Notes: generated by a model from the sequence alone, not told the origin. DNA of 64,000 nt from Mesorhizobium sp. (GCF_004963255.1 NZ_SUGA01000003.1:1-64000), one strand, 5' to 3'. Counted from the stretch's first letter, positions 42,106 to 50,841 are shown. Numbers and translations: made by a program.

Positions 42106-43282
42106 CGCTCTTGTCCTTTTCGTCTCGGCTCTCGTGGTTGCGGGGGCCATCGCGCTCATTGCGCTCGCACTACGCCGGCGCCGCAAGCGGCGCAAGCTGC
42201 GCCGCAGCGCCGATCCCGCGCACGATTATCGGGCTCGCGCCAATTGGTCGGCAAGCGACCACGCGTTGAACTACTCGTCCTTCGTCTTCATGGATGTCGA
42301 CGGCGACGGCAGGTTCGGCGACGTCGACCGGCCGATGGGCGGCATTGTCGTGCGGGTGTTCGACGACAAGGGCGCGTTCATCACCTCGGCCACCAGCAAC
42401 AGCTCCGGCTTCGCCAACTTCCTCATGTCGACCAGAAAGCGGTGGGCAAGCCTCCGCGCGCCTGGACTCTACCGGTTTTCGGTGTCCGTCCCCAAGGGCT
42501 GGCGCGTCAGCACGGGCAACGAGAGCCAGATGTTGCGGCTGGTCGAACTGCCGGGTTCTCCCGCCGGCCTGGTGGGAGAGGATCTGCCTGGACTTGTCGG
42601 GTTGATCCCGGGGCGGAGCCTGCGCGGTAGGGTCCCGGCATCGGCGCAGGCGACATTGAAGTTGATGGGCAAGGGCGAACTGCTGCAGACCATGCCGCTT
42701 GCGGCAGGCAGCTTCCAATTCGACCTCCCGGACGTGGCTGACACACTGGAGATTTCGGGCCCGGATATCGGGCGGCGCCTGGCGCTGTCTCCCTATCCGA
42801 CCGACCTCGGCGAACTGAGGCCGGACGCAATCGCCGACGAGGCCGTGCTGTCGCGGATCGGGTTTGACGACGTCACATCGCTCGACTTCAAGAAAGTGCC
42901 TTCCGGCCATGCCGGCCTGGAGTGGCGCAACATCAACGCCATCGCTAGAAACTACGTCAAGGAGAGCGAAGGCTATCTCAACGGCAGCATCAGCGGCAAC
43001 CACGCAGCCTATACCAGCAGCGGCCACCCAGCCGAGTTCGGCGGCAGCACACCCTTCGGCTTTCATTCGGTCATGTTGACCGCCGCCTGGCTGAGATCGG
43101 AAGGCGAGGTGGCGCTGATTGAAAGCTGGCTGGGCGACGAACTCGTCGCCAGCGATGAGGTGGTGCTATCGGCATTGGCGCCGGTTCACTACGCGCCCAT
43201 GCTGAAGGCTGTGACGCGCGTGCGCGTCTCCACCAGGCACTACTGGCAGCTCGTGCTGGACGATCTGGTGCTGGCGCGCTGA
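42095..43282 (+). CDS. Single-span membrane protein with SdrD-B-like domain
   Basis: A 395-residue protein with an N-terminal transmembrane helix (ALVLFVSALVVAGAIALIAL) followed by a basic stop-transfer block (RRRRKRRKLRR). Residues 60-130 resemble an SdrD B-type/Cna B-type repeat (FMDVDGDGRFGDVDRPMGGI, then VRVFDDKGAFITSATSNSSG), a calcium-binding surface fold. Residues 240-395 look like a lectin-like beta sandwich (GSTPFGFHSVMLTAAWLRSE). By charge rule the bulk should be cytoplasmic, which is odd for this fold. It sits between three RiPP-like peptide genes; role unknown. Confidence 0.6.
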   Translation: MAADALVLFVSALVVAGAIALIALALRRRRKRRKLRRSADPAHDYRARANWSASDHALNYSSFVFMDVDGDGRFGDVDRPMGGIVVRVFDDKGAFITSATSNSSGFANFLMSTRKRWASLRAPGLYRFSVSVPKGWRVSTGNESQMLRLVELPGSPAGLVGEDLPGLVGLIPGRSLRGRVPASAQATLKLMGKGELLQTMPLAAGSFQFDLPDVADTLEISGPDIGRRLALSPYPTDLGELRPDAIADEAVLSRIGFDDVTSLDFKKVPSGHAGLEWRNINAIARNYVKESEGYLNGSISGNHAAYTSSGHPAEFGGSTPFGFHSVMLTAAWLRSEGEVALIESWLGDELVASDEVVLSALAPVHYAPMLKAVTRVRVSTRHYWQLVLDDLVLAR

Positions 43283-43423
43283 GCGGCGTGGACACTTTTT
43301 GGCAGGTTCGGCGGACTGCCATCGGCATTTTGTCCCGGCAATGGGGCCGGAAGCGGCCGCACGCCGTTCTGGAATTCCATCACGCCTAGGAATGATTGCT
43401 CCTGCTTCGGCGGATGCCTTGCA

Positions 43424-43525
43424 TTATTGCGGCGGGTTGGACAACACCACCGGCGCATTCGCGGCGGTGATCGCCCCAAGCCTGCCTCTAAGAACCAAAG
43501 TGGGCTTCTCGTAGACTTTCTTCAT
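43424..43525 (-). CDS. Putative RiPP-like precursor peptide C
   Basis: A 33-residue peptide: MKKVYEKPTLVLRGRLGAIT then AANAPVVLSNPPQ. It matches the full lasso leader pattern YxxPxLxxxGx5T (Y5, P8, L10, G14, T20), but the 13-residue tail has no Asp or Glu. AGGAGAG precedes the ATG. It is 1.7 kb from peptides A and B, same strand. No cyclase, protease or RRE gene is present in the window. Confidence 0.6.
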   Translation of the reverse strand: MKKVYEKPTLVLRGRLGAITAANAPVVLSNPPQ

Positions 43526-43725
43526 GCCAAGCTCTCCTGCGAAATCCCTGCCGGATGATCCCATAACATCCTGTGCTGTCAACCAATGCGCCTTCCAACC
43601 GGTCCAGCTATTCTTGGGAAATGTGGCTTTCCGCGCACAGTCGTGGGCTGGCAGGGTCCGAAAGGTCCTCCATCGAGCCACATCTTCGCCTCGATGATGT
43701 CCCGCACTTAATCTTGGCAAAGCTC

Positions 43726-43858
43726 GGCCGTCTCCCCCGCAGGGGGTCAGCAGCATGCGCCGGCTTACATCCCGGCCCGGAAATTGGCGAAAGCGATCGT
43801 GACATCAATCTCCCCTTGCGTGGGAGATGCCCGGCAGGGCAGAGGGGGGTGTGAAGGA
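43726..43858. repeat. Palindromic intergenic repeat family 1, copy D
   Basis: Contains GTCTCCCCCGCAGGGGGTCA, the inner block AAATTGGCGAAAGCG, and ATCTCCCCTTGCGTGGGAGA with GCCCGGCAGGGCAGAGGGGG. Apart from this repeat, I see no gene in 43526-43904. Confidence 0.75.
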
Positions 43859-43904
43859 ACGCGGCCCTCGATCGGTTCCGGCCGCCAAGTCCAAGGTACG
43901 CGCC

Positions 43905-45920
43905 ATGCCCACCCTCCATCTCGTCGAAGCCTCGATCGCCGACCTGCGCGGCGCGCTGGAGGACGGCACTGTCACCAGCGTCGAGCTGGTTGCGGCCTTT
44001 CTCAGGCGCATCGCCCATTACGACCGTCACGGCGTCACGCTCAACGCCGTGCCCGTCCTCAATCCCAAGATGTTCGAGGAGGCGGAAGCGTCCGACCGGC
44101 GCCGCCGCGCGGGCAAGACGCTCGGACCGCTCGACGGCATCCCCTACACCGCCAAGGATAGTTACAAGGTGAAGGGCCTGACGGTCGCCGCGGGTTCGCC
44201 CGCCTTCGAGCATCTCGTCGCCACGGAGGACGCCTTCACCATCGCGCGGCTGCGCGCCGCCGGCGCGGTGCTGATCGGCCTCACCAACATGCCGCCGATG
44301 GCCAATGGCGGCATGCAGCGCGGCGTCTATGGCCGCGCCGAAAGCCCGTATAACAAGGATTTCCTCACCGCTGCCTTCGCCTCCGGTTCGTCCAACGGCT
44401 CAGGCACCGCGACCGCCGCGTCCTTCGCCGCTTTCGGGCTTGGCGAGGAAACCTGGTCGTCCGGGCGCGCGCCGGCGTCCAACAACGCGCTCACCGCCTA
44501 CACGCCCTCGCGCGGCGTGATCTCGGTGCGCGGCAACTGGCCCCTGGTGCCGACCATGGATGTGGTGGTGCCGCATACGCGCAGCGTCGCCGACATGCTG
44601 GAACTGCTCGACGTGATCGTCGCCGACGATGCCGAGGCGCGCGGCGATTTCTGGCGTGTGCAGCCCTGGGTGGATATCCCGAAAGCCTCGGCGCTGCGGC
44701 CGGCGAGCTACACCGCCCTCCCGCTGCAAGGCGCGCTCAAGGGCAAGCGGCTCGGCGTGCCCAAAATGTATATCGGCAAGGACGAGGGCGCCGACAGGCC
44801 GATCGAGACCCGCGCTTCGGTGCTGGAGCTCTGGCGTCGGGCGGCGGTCGATCTGCAAAGACTCGGCGCGGAAGTGGTCGAGGTCGATTTCCCCGTCGTC
44901 TCCAATTACGAGCGCGATCGTCCCGGCGCGCGCTCCATGGTCGAGCGCGGGCTGGTGCCGCCGGAATTCGCCGAACGCGAGATCTGGGATCTGTCGATCT
45001 GGTCGTGGGACGATTTCCTGCGCGCCAATGCCGACCCGGCCATCCCCGATCTTGCTTCGGTCGACGGCGCAAAGATCTTCCCGCAGCCGCCGGGCGCGTT
45101 GCGCGACCGATACGGCGAGGCCGATCTCGATCTGGCGCAGTATGTCGAGCGGGCGAAGCGGGGCGTGGCGCGACTGGAAGATATCCCAACAATCGGGGAA
45201 GGCCTGAAAGGCCTCGAGGCAACGCGCCGCGTCGACTTCGAGGACTGGCTCGATGCCAACCGCCTCGATGCCGTGGTGCTGCCGGCGGTGGCCGATGTCG
45301 GGCCGGCCGATGCCGACGTGAACGAGGCTTCCGCCCGGCTCGCCTGGCGCAACGGCACCTGGGTCGCCAATGGCAATCTCGTCTGGCGGCATCTGGGCAT
45401 CCCGACGGTGACGGTGCCGATGGGCGCCATGGCCGATATCGGCATGCCGGTGGGCCTGACCTTCGCCGGCAAGGCCTATGACGACACGGCGCTGCTGATG
45501 ATCGCCGGCGACTATGAGCGCGCCACGCGCCGCCGCACCGCCCCGCCGCGCACGCCGGCGCTGGCCGACGATGTGTTCGCGGCGGGCAGCGGTGTGAGGA
45601 GGGGCGTTGGCGATGCGCCGTTTACCCTGAAGCTGACTGCCGAAACGGCCCACGCTGGTGATACTGACGAGATCACGATCGCGCTGGAGATCGAGCCGGC
45701 GGAGCCGGAAGTAGACGTTAAAGTCGACGTCAACGGCGAGCCGGTGATCATGCAGGCCGGCGGGAACCGCCACACCGGCCGGATCGTGGTGCCCGCCGCG
45801 ACGCATCAAGGTTTCCACAGTGTGTGGCGGGGTTCATATGGCTCGATCGTCACGGCCGTTGTGAAGTCGCCGGACGGGCGCGCTGCTGGGGCATATGCCG
45901 TGACGGGCGGGATTGAGTAG
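43905..45920 (+). CDS. Amidase signature enzyme with extra C-terminal beta domain
   Basis: A 671-residue protein. The amidase core (about 1-560) has the catalytic lysine region GIPYTAKDSY, the cis-serine SGSSNGSGTATAASF and the nucleophile region ETWSSGRAPAS. The residues follow the Ser-cisSer-Lys pattern though the usual GGSIR motif is changed to WSSGRAP. Residues 575-671 form an extra beta-rich domain (VDVKVDVNGEPVIMQAGGNR). It hydrolyses amide bonds of unknown substrates. The start at 43905 fits the domain beginning; AAGG lies upstream. Confidence 0.85.
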   Translation: MPTLHLVEASIADLRGALEDGTVTSVELVAAFLRRIAHYDRHGVTLNAVPVLNPKMFEEAEASDRRRRAGKTLGPLDGIPYTAKDSYKVKGLTVAAGSPAFEHLVATEDAFTIARLRAAGAVLIGLTNMPPMANGGMQRGVYGRAESPYNKDFLTAAFASGSSNGSGTATAASFAAFGLGEETWSSGRAPASNNALTAYTPSRGVISVRGNWPLVPTMDVVVPHTRSVADMLELLDVIVADDAEARGDFWRVQPWVDIPKASALRPASYTALPLQGALKGKRLGVPKMYIGKDEGADRPIETRASVLELWRRAAVDLQRLGAEVVEVDFPVVSNYERDRPGARSMVERGLVPPEFAEREIWDLSIWSWDDFLRANADPAIPDLASVDGAKIFPQPPGALRDRYGEADLDLAQYVERAKRGVARLEDIPTIGEGLKGLEATRRVDFEDWLDANRLDAVVLPAVADVGPADADVNEASARLAWRNGTWVANGNLVWRHLGIPTVTVPMGAMADIGMPVGLTFAGKAYDDTALLMIAGDYERATRRRTAPPRTPALADDVFAAGSGVRRGVGDAPFTLKLTAETAHAGDTDEITIALEIEPAEPEVDVKVDVNGEPVIMQAGGNRHTGRIVVPAATHQGFHSVWRGSYGSIVTAVVKSPDGRAAGAYAVTGGIE

Positions 45921-45925
45921 TGCCT

Positions 45926-46079
45926 CCTCCTTCTCCCCTTGTGGGAGAAGGTGGATCGGCGCGATAGCGCCGAGACGGATGAGGGGTGTTCCAGCGGAGT
46001 GAGGGGTGGGTGTTCCCTGGAACACCCCTCATCCGGCCGCTTCGCGGCCACCTTCTCCCGCAAGGGGAGAAGGAGGAGA
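45926..46079. repeat. Palindromic intergenic repeat family 2, copy B
   Basis: Left arm CTTCTCCCCTTGTGGGAGAA, GATCGGCGCGATAGCGCCGA, GATGAGGGGTGTTCCA; mirrored right arm ending CACCTTCTCCCGCAAGGGGA. It lies between the convergent amidase and MFS genes and may serve as a terminator for both. Confidence 0.8.
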
Positions 46080-46084
46080 TTGCG

Positions 46085-47314
46085 CTACGCCACCCAGTCC
46101 ACCACCAGCGCCGCCACCCCGAACACCGCACCAACCGCGCACACCGCGTTCCAGCCGCCCCAGGCCCAGGCAAGGCCGGCCAGCAGCGAGCCGATCGCAC
46201 CGCCGATGAAGAAGATGCCGACGAACAGCCCGTTGATGCGGCCGCGCGCTTTGGGCTGTAGGAGATTCACCGCGCGGCGGCCGAGCGTCTGGTCGCCGAT
46301 GACGCCGATATCGAGCAGCACCGCGCTGGCGCCCATCAGGATGAGCGGCAGCCATGCGCCGCCGGCTCTGGCGGCGCCGGCGAAGGCGGCGAGCGCGAGC
46401 GCGGCGATGAGCACCAAATGGCAGGCGACCGTCGCCGGCCGCGTCCAGCCGCGGTCGCCGGCGCGGCCGAACAGCGGCGTCACCGCCGCACCCCCGGCGC
46501 CGACCAGCGCGAACAGCGCGATGCCCTTCTGGCCGAGATCAAAGGGCGGTGCTGCAAGCCTCAGCGCCACCGCCGTCCAGAACACGCTGAAGCCGGCCAT
46601 CGCCAGGCTGGCGGTGAAGGCGCGCCGCCGCAGCACCGGTTCCTGGCGCAGAAGCGCGAGCAGCGAGGCGATGAGCCCCGCATAGCTCGCATGCGCCAGC
46701 GGCCGGCGCTTCGGCATGGCGAAGCCGAGCAAGATGGCGAGCAGCGCCAGCGTCGCGGCGACGATGCCATAAAAGGCGCGCCAGCCGAAGGCGTCGGCGA
46801 CGAGGCTGGCCAGCGGGCGCGACAACAGGATGCCGATCATCAACCCGGTCATGACATCGCCGATGACGCGGCCGTCCGCTCCCGGCGGCGCCATCGAGGC
46901 CGCGACCGGCACCAGCACCTGGATGCAGGAGGACGCCGCGCCGAGTGCAAACAGCACCAGCAGCAGCGAAGCCGCGGACGGCGCGACGGAGGCGATCGCC
47001 GCAGCGAGCACGCCAGTGCCCAGCATGCGCAGCACCAGCACGCGATTCTCGACGAGGTCGGCGAGCGGCACCAGGAAGAACAGCCCGGCGGCATAGCCAA
47101 GCAGGGTGGCCATGGAGACGAGGCCGCCTTCCCATGCCGCTGCCCCCAGCGACGGTCCGATCAGCCCGACCAGCGTCTGCGGCGCGAAGATGTTGGTGAC
47201 GATGATGCCGACCGAGCCGGCGAATAGCAGCGTCTGCGCCCTGGTGATGGTTTGAGCGCCGGTGGACGGCGCGGCGAACGCCGTGGTGGCTTGCGTGCAG
47301 TCTGATCCGTCCAT
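46085..47314 (-). CDS. MFS transporter
   Basis: A 409-residue transporter with 12 predicted transmembrane segments and the loop motif LADLVENRVLVLRMLG between helices 2 and 3, as in the major facilitator superfamily. It resembles drug- or sugar-efflux members. It is divergent from a LysR regulator gene, with 98 bases between them. This arrangement suggests the regulator controls the transporter; the substrate is unknown. Confidence 0.85.
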   Translation of the reverse strand: MDGSDCTQATTAFAAPSTGAQTITRAQTLLFAGSVGIIVTNIFAPQTLVGLIGPSLGAAAWEGGLVSMATLLGYAAGLFFLVPLADLVENRVLVLRMLGTGVLAAAIASVAPSAASLLLVLFALGAASSCIQVLVPVAASMAPPGADGRVIGDVMTGLMIGILLSRPLASLVADAFGWRAFYGIVAATLALLAILLGFAMPKRRPLAHASYAGLIASLLALLRQEPVLRRRAFTASLAMAGFSVFWTAVALRLAAPPFDLGQKGIALFALVGAGGAAVTPLFGRAGDRGWTRPATVACHLVLIAALALAAFAGAARAGGAWLPLILMGASAVLLDIGVIGDQTLGRRAVNLLQPKARGRINGLFVGIFFIGGAIGSLLAGLAWAWGGWNAVCAVGAVFGVAALVVDWVA

Positions 47315-47363
47315 TGCGAGTCCTCATTGTGCGCATATCATGAGGGGACTTTATTCCATGGAA

Positions 47364-47403
47364 GCATAATGCTACAATTCAAATGATCTAATAATGATTA
47401 TGC
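47364..47403. promoter_or_regulatory. Inverted repeat in the LysR-MFS intergenic region
   Basis: GCATAAT at 47364-47370 mirrors ATTATGC at 47397-47403 across 26 bases. It lies in an AT-rich divergent promoter and overlaps the leader of the LysR gene, so it is a candidate binding site for that regulator. Confidence 0.4.
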
Positions 47404-47412
47404 GAGATACGC

Positions 47413-48321
47413 ATGAACATTCACGACCTCGAAGCCTTCGTCGCCGTCGTCGAGACCGGCTCCATCGTCGGTGCTTCCGCCAGGCTCAACCTCACGCAGC
47501 CCGGCGTGACGCGTCGGGTCCAGAATCTCGAGGAGCAGCTGGCGACGCCCTTGCTCGACCGCCAGTCGAAGCCGCTCAAACCAACCGCATCCGGCCGCGA
47601 GGCCTATGAGCATGGCCGCCGCGTGCTGCGCTCGCTGGAGGATCTCAAGGCGGGCGTCTCGCCGGCGGGCGAGGTGAAAGGCGAGTTCCGCCTCGGCATC
47701 ATGCCTTATCTCTCGACCAGCGCGCTGTCCGAGCCGCTCGACAGTCTTCGGGCGGCCTTCCCGCAACTGACCCTGAGGATTACATCAAGCCTCTCGCCGC
47801 GCCTGGTGGAGCAGGTGCTGCACAGCGAAATCGACGCGGTGGCCGTCTGCCTCGCCGAGGGCGTCGCGCCGCCGCCCGAACTCGTCGGCGAGGATCTCGG
47901 CGTGCAGGCGGTGCTTCTGGTGGCCTCGCCAAGCCTCGGCGTGCCGAAGCCGGCCGAGCTCAACGATCTTGCGCGCTACCCCTGGGTGCTCAACGAAACC
48001 GGCTGCGGCTTTCGCGCCTTCATCCGCCACCGCTTCGAGGTGGCGCGGCTGCCTTTCCATGTCGGCGTCGAGGCGCAGGGCGCGGATCTAAGGATGTCGC
48101 TGGTGGCACGCGGCCACGGCATCGGCGTCGTCACGCTCGGCGCGCTGGCGAGCAGCCAATGGCGCGACGCGGTCGAGGTGGTCGACTGCCCCGGCTTCAA
48201 GCCGCAGGTGCGCTGCTGGCTCCTGCACCGCCCGCCGGCCGGCAGGCTGGCACGCCCGATCGCGGTCTTCCGCGACGCGCTGGCCGAGGCGCTGAAGGGC
48301 CCGATGCCGCTGATGTCGTAA
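47413..48321 (+). CDS. LysR-type transcriptional regulator
   Basis: A 302-residue LysR-family regulator: winged helix at 1-60 (LEAFVAVVETGSIVGASARL, NLTQPGVTRRVQNLEEQL) and a periplasmic-binding-protein-like effector domain (90-300). It is divergent from the MFS gene and likely activates or represses it in response to a small molecule, plausibly the transported substrate. Confidence 0.9.
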   Translation: MNIHDLEAFVAVVETGSIVGASARLNLTQPGVTRRVQNLEEQLATPLLDRQSKPLKPTASGREAYEHGRRVLRSLEDLKAGVSPAGEVKGEFRLGIMPYLSTSALSEPLDSLRAAFPQLTLRITSSLSPRLVEQVLHSEIDAVAVCLAEGVAPPPELVGEDLGVQAVLLVASPSLGVPKPAELNDLARYPWVLNETGCGFRAFIRHRFEVARLPFHVGVEAQGADLRMSLVARGHGIGVVTLGALASSQWRDAVEVVDCPGFKPQVRCWLLHRPPAGRLARPIAVFRDALAEALKGPMPLMS

Positions 48322-48350
48322 AAGCCAGGCGCCTTATCTTCCCCCTGATC

Positions 48351-48860
48351 CTAGAAAAGCGCTTTCAGTACTTTGGCAAACCCAAGCGTTAGAGATTGCC
48401 AGAGGGAGCGGGCTACACCGTCCGTCGAGTTCGCTATTTCCGGGTCTTGCGATCGGGGCAGGGAGGCGAGCCACGAATCCCAAAACTGCTGCTGCATGGA
48501 GACGAATACGGGCATCACATCATAACCATCGTCAAATATATTGACTAAGTCGCTCTCCTTGGGACGCTCCCCCGTTTTCACCTTGCAGACCACCAATCCA
48601 CGACTCATCCCTGTCACGGTGCCTTCAGGGAAAACATTCGCACTCGCGCCATAACAAAAGGGCAGTATCCCGTCCAATTCCAGCTGCTTGCGGATTTGGC
48701 ACAGGGCTTCGAAATAATCGTCTTCCTCGGCAACGATGACCTTGTCGCGATAGCTGCAAGTGAGCCTGCACCGAGTCCCCACATTCTGCGGCGTGAACAC
48801 CGCCTGCTCGTTACCTCCCGTGTCTCCTCCGATTAGGAACACGGTGTATTGTTCATCCAT
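48351..48860 (-). CDS. Hypothetical protein, AT-richer than its neighbours
   Basis: A 169-residue protein. The ATG at 48860 has GGGGG six bases upstream; an ATG at 48866 overlaps that run and is less likely. The sequence is mixed alpha/beta (QYTVFLIGGDTGGNEQAVFT, RDKVIVAEEDDYFEALCQIR) with four cysteines and a hydrophobic C-terminal end (LWQSLTLGFAKVLKALF). No family is recognised. Codon and base use (lower GC) differ from the flanking genes, which points to transfer. Size and isolation would suit an immunity protein, but no toxin gene is next to it. Confidence 0.65.
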   Translation of the reverse strand: MDEQYTVFLIGGDTGGNEQAVFTPQNVGTRCRLTCSYRDKVIVAEEDDYFEALCQIRKQLELDGILPFCYGASANVFPEGTVTGMSRGLVVCKVKTGERPKESDLVNIFDDGYDVMPVFVSMQQQFWDSWLASLPRSQDPEIANSTDGVARSLWQSLTLGFAKVLKALF

Positions 48861-49003
48861 TGTCATCCCCCGATCCTTTGGTCACGTTAGTTGCAACGGT
48901 TTATAAATGCAACCGAAAATTGCATCTGAGTTGGCGCGAGTTGCTGCTTGCTCGCTCCTGCCTCGTCCTTGACCCATCTCCCGCCCACGTTATCTTCGCC
49001 GCC

Positions 49004-49555
49004 ATGCCAGACACCGCTCCCTCCGCCGCCGCGCCGCTCATCGTCATCGACCTGCAGACCGGCATGTTCGACGGTCGTTTCGACCCGCCGATCCATGACG
49101 CCGATGCCATCGCCGAGCGCTCGCGCGCGCTGATCGACTGGGCGCGCAGGTCCGGCCGCAAGGTGGCGTTCATCCGCCATGACGGGCCGGAAGGCGATCC
49201 GCTGGCGCCAGGCGCCTCCGGCTGGCCGGTCTGGCCGCTGCTCGGCCAAGCGGCCGACGAGCCGACCTTCTGCAAGAGCGTCGGCAACGCTTTCTCCAAT
49301 CCCGAGCTCGCCGAATGGGTGGCGGGGCAGGGCGCGAAGGACGTCGTGCTCATCGGCGCCCAGACCGATTTCTGCGTCGCCGCAACCGTCAAGGGCGCCT
49401 TGGCCGAGGGCCTGGGCGTCACCGTGGTCTCCGACGCGCATTCGACGCTGGATTCGATCGAGGAGAAGGCGCCCGCCATCATCGCCCGCCACAATGAGGC
49501 CTTTGCCGGCCAGGGCGCGCGCATGACGACGACGGCGGAGTTGACGGAAGGCTGA
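49004..49555 (+). CDS. Isochorismatase family cysteine hydrolase
   Basis: A 183-residue hydrolase with the full catalytic triad of the family: D16 in IVIDLQTG, K91 in FCKSVGNAF, and C124 in GAQTDFCVAATV, the last within the cis-peptide motif. Enzymes of this fold hydrolyse isochorismate, nicotinamide or carbamoyl compounds; which one applies is not visible. ATG 49004 gives the normal family length. Confidence 0.9.
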   Translation: MPDTAPSAAAPLIVIDLQTGMFDGRFDPPIHDADAIAERSRALIDWARRSGRKVAFIRHDGPEGDPLAPGASGWPVWPLLGQAADEPTFCKSVGNAFSNPELAEWVAGQGAKDVVLIGAQTDFCVAATVKGALAEGLGVTVVSDAHSTLDSIEEKAPAIIARHNEAFAGQGARMTTTAELTEG

Positions 49556-49559
49556 GCGC

Positions 49560-49700
49560 TCCTTCTCCTTCTCCCCCTGTGGGAGAAGGTGGATCGGCGC
49601 GATAGCGCCGAGACGGATGAGGGGTGTTCCAGCGAAGTGAGACGCCGGCTTTCCCTGGAGCGCCCACACCTTCAACGAAACCTTCTCCAGAGCGGGAGAA
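49560..49700. repeat. Palindromic intergenic repeat family 2, copy C (partly decayed)
   Basis: The left arm CTTCTCCCCCTGTGGGAGAA, GGATCGGCGCGATAGCGCCG, GATGAGGGGTGTTCC is clear. The right arm is eroded to CCTTCTCCAGAGCGGGAGAA. Confidence 0.7.
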
Positions 49701-49728
49701 GGGGAAACCCCAACCCAAGGAGCCTATC

Positions 49729-50184
49729 TTGCCCACCCTTGCTCTTCCCGCCGAAGGAGGCTGCCGCTGCGGCCGCGTGCGCCTGAAGATCTCGGCAAAA
49801 CCGCTGCTCACCATGGCCTGCCACTGCATCGGCTGCCAGCGTATGTCGTCCAGCGCCTATTCCCTGAGCGCGGCGATCCCGTCGGAAGGTTTCGAGGTGA
49901 CGAAGGGTGAGCCGGTGATCGGCGGCCTGCATGGGGCCTCCAAGCATTATTTCTGCGGCTACTGCATGAGCTGGATGTTCACGCGGCCAGAAGGGATCGA
50001 CTGGTTCGTCAATCTGCGCCCGACCATGCTCGACGACCATGCCTGGTTCGCGCCCTTCATCGAGACCTGGACCGCCGAGAAACTGCCCTGGGCGGCGACA
50101 CCGGCCGTGCACAGCTACGAAGCGCTGCCCGCCTTCGAGGAATATGAGGGGCTGGTCGCCGAATACGCCGGCACCAAAGGCTGA
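49729..50184 (+). CDS. GFA (CENP-V/GFA) family zinc protein
   Basis: A 151-residue protein with the zinc-binding pattern of the glutathione-dependent formaldehyde-activating fold: CRCG at 13-16, CHCIGC at 32-37 and CGYC near 82. It may bind zinc and glutathione adducts; many family members have unknown substrates. The start is TTG at 49729 with AAGGAG eight bases upstream. A nine-bp hairpin follows at 50211. Confidence 0.85.
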   Translation: MPTLALPAEGGCRCGRVRLKISAKPLLTMACHCIGCQRMSSSAYSLSAAIPSEGFEVTKGEPVIGGLHGASKHYFCGYCMSWMFTRPEGIDWFVNLRPTMLDDHAWFAPFIETWTAEKLPWAATPAVHSYEALPAFEEYEGLVAEYAGTKG

Positions 50185-50685
50185 TCGGAAGGGAGTCTGG
50201 CCAAAAGCAAACGGCGACCCTGGGCTGGTCGCCGTCGGCATTTCCTATCATGGTCGACGCGGCCGTTGGGGGCGCATTGTTGGGGATGTGCTTGGGCGTC
50301 CGCGTCGACCACGGCGGCCTCATACCGCAGACTTCACCATGGCACATTTGCCGCTCGCTGAAACTTCCGCGAAAACGGTATATGGCGGCTCTTTCCTTCT
50401 TCCTTTTGCGCGAGAAAGTAGCCCGGCGATCCGCGATTCCTGGTGACCCCTGTAGCGACGCGCTTTAGGTGCCTGACGTTGCAGCCGATAAAAGCCTCCT
50501 GCCTGTCACACAGGCCGCATGGCCGATCCCGAAAATCAGTTTGCACACAAATGTTTCAAGCCGCTCCGGCTTCGTGAGGCATTTCACCGTTCGCGCGCAA
50601 TCGGCTGGTTACAGACGCATTGCAAAAGCGGCGCCGGGTGAAGAGGAGGCGCCGGTTTTGCGCCGCCTATTTATGGGAGCTGTCC
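50185..50685. other. Intergenic region of about 500 bases
   Basis: No convincing gene. It has the ACGGCGACC/GGTCGCCGT hairpin (50211-50235). The last 200 bases, upstream of the DUF1127 gene, are less GC-rich and likely hold its promoter. Confidence 0.45.
50211..50235 (+). terminator. Terminator-like hairpin after the GFA gene
   Basis: ACGGCGACC pairs perfectly with GGTCGCCGT over a seven-base loop, 27 bases after the stop. No T run follows, so termination activity is uncertain. Confidence 0.4.
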
Positions 50686-50841
50686 ATGTTCAAAAGTCTC
50701 AACCGGATCCGTGCCGCCTTCGCGCAGGCCAGCAAGCGCCGCCGCACGATGCGCGAGCTGAACGAGCTGCCGCCGGAGATCCGCAAGGATATCGGCTGGC
50801 CGCAGGCCGCGCAGGACGACGAGATTCGGTTGCCGTTCTGA
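50686..50841 (+). CDS. DUF1127 (YjiS-like) small protein
   Basis: A 51-residue protein formed almost only by the DUF1127 motif (RRRTMRELNELPPEIRKDIG), with arginine-rich helix and DIGW end. GGGAG lies before the ATG at 50686. Small DUF1127 proteins act in RNA or phosphate-related regulation in other alphaproteobacteria. This is the second such protein in the window. Confidence 0.8.
   Translation: MFKSLNRIRAAFAQASKRRRTMRELNELPPEIRKDIGWPQAAQDDEIRLPF

Noticed and set aside
41450..43525. Calling the three small peptides true lasso peptides
   Set aside because: The leader pattern fits but no Asp or Glu is available at ring positions 7-9 and no lasso cyclase or protease gene is nearby.
50185..50685. 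A tRNA or structural RNA in the 500-base gap
   Set aside because: No cloverleaf-like arms or CCA-proximal pattern; only one hairpin is visible.
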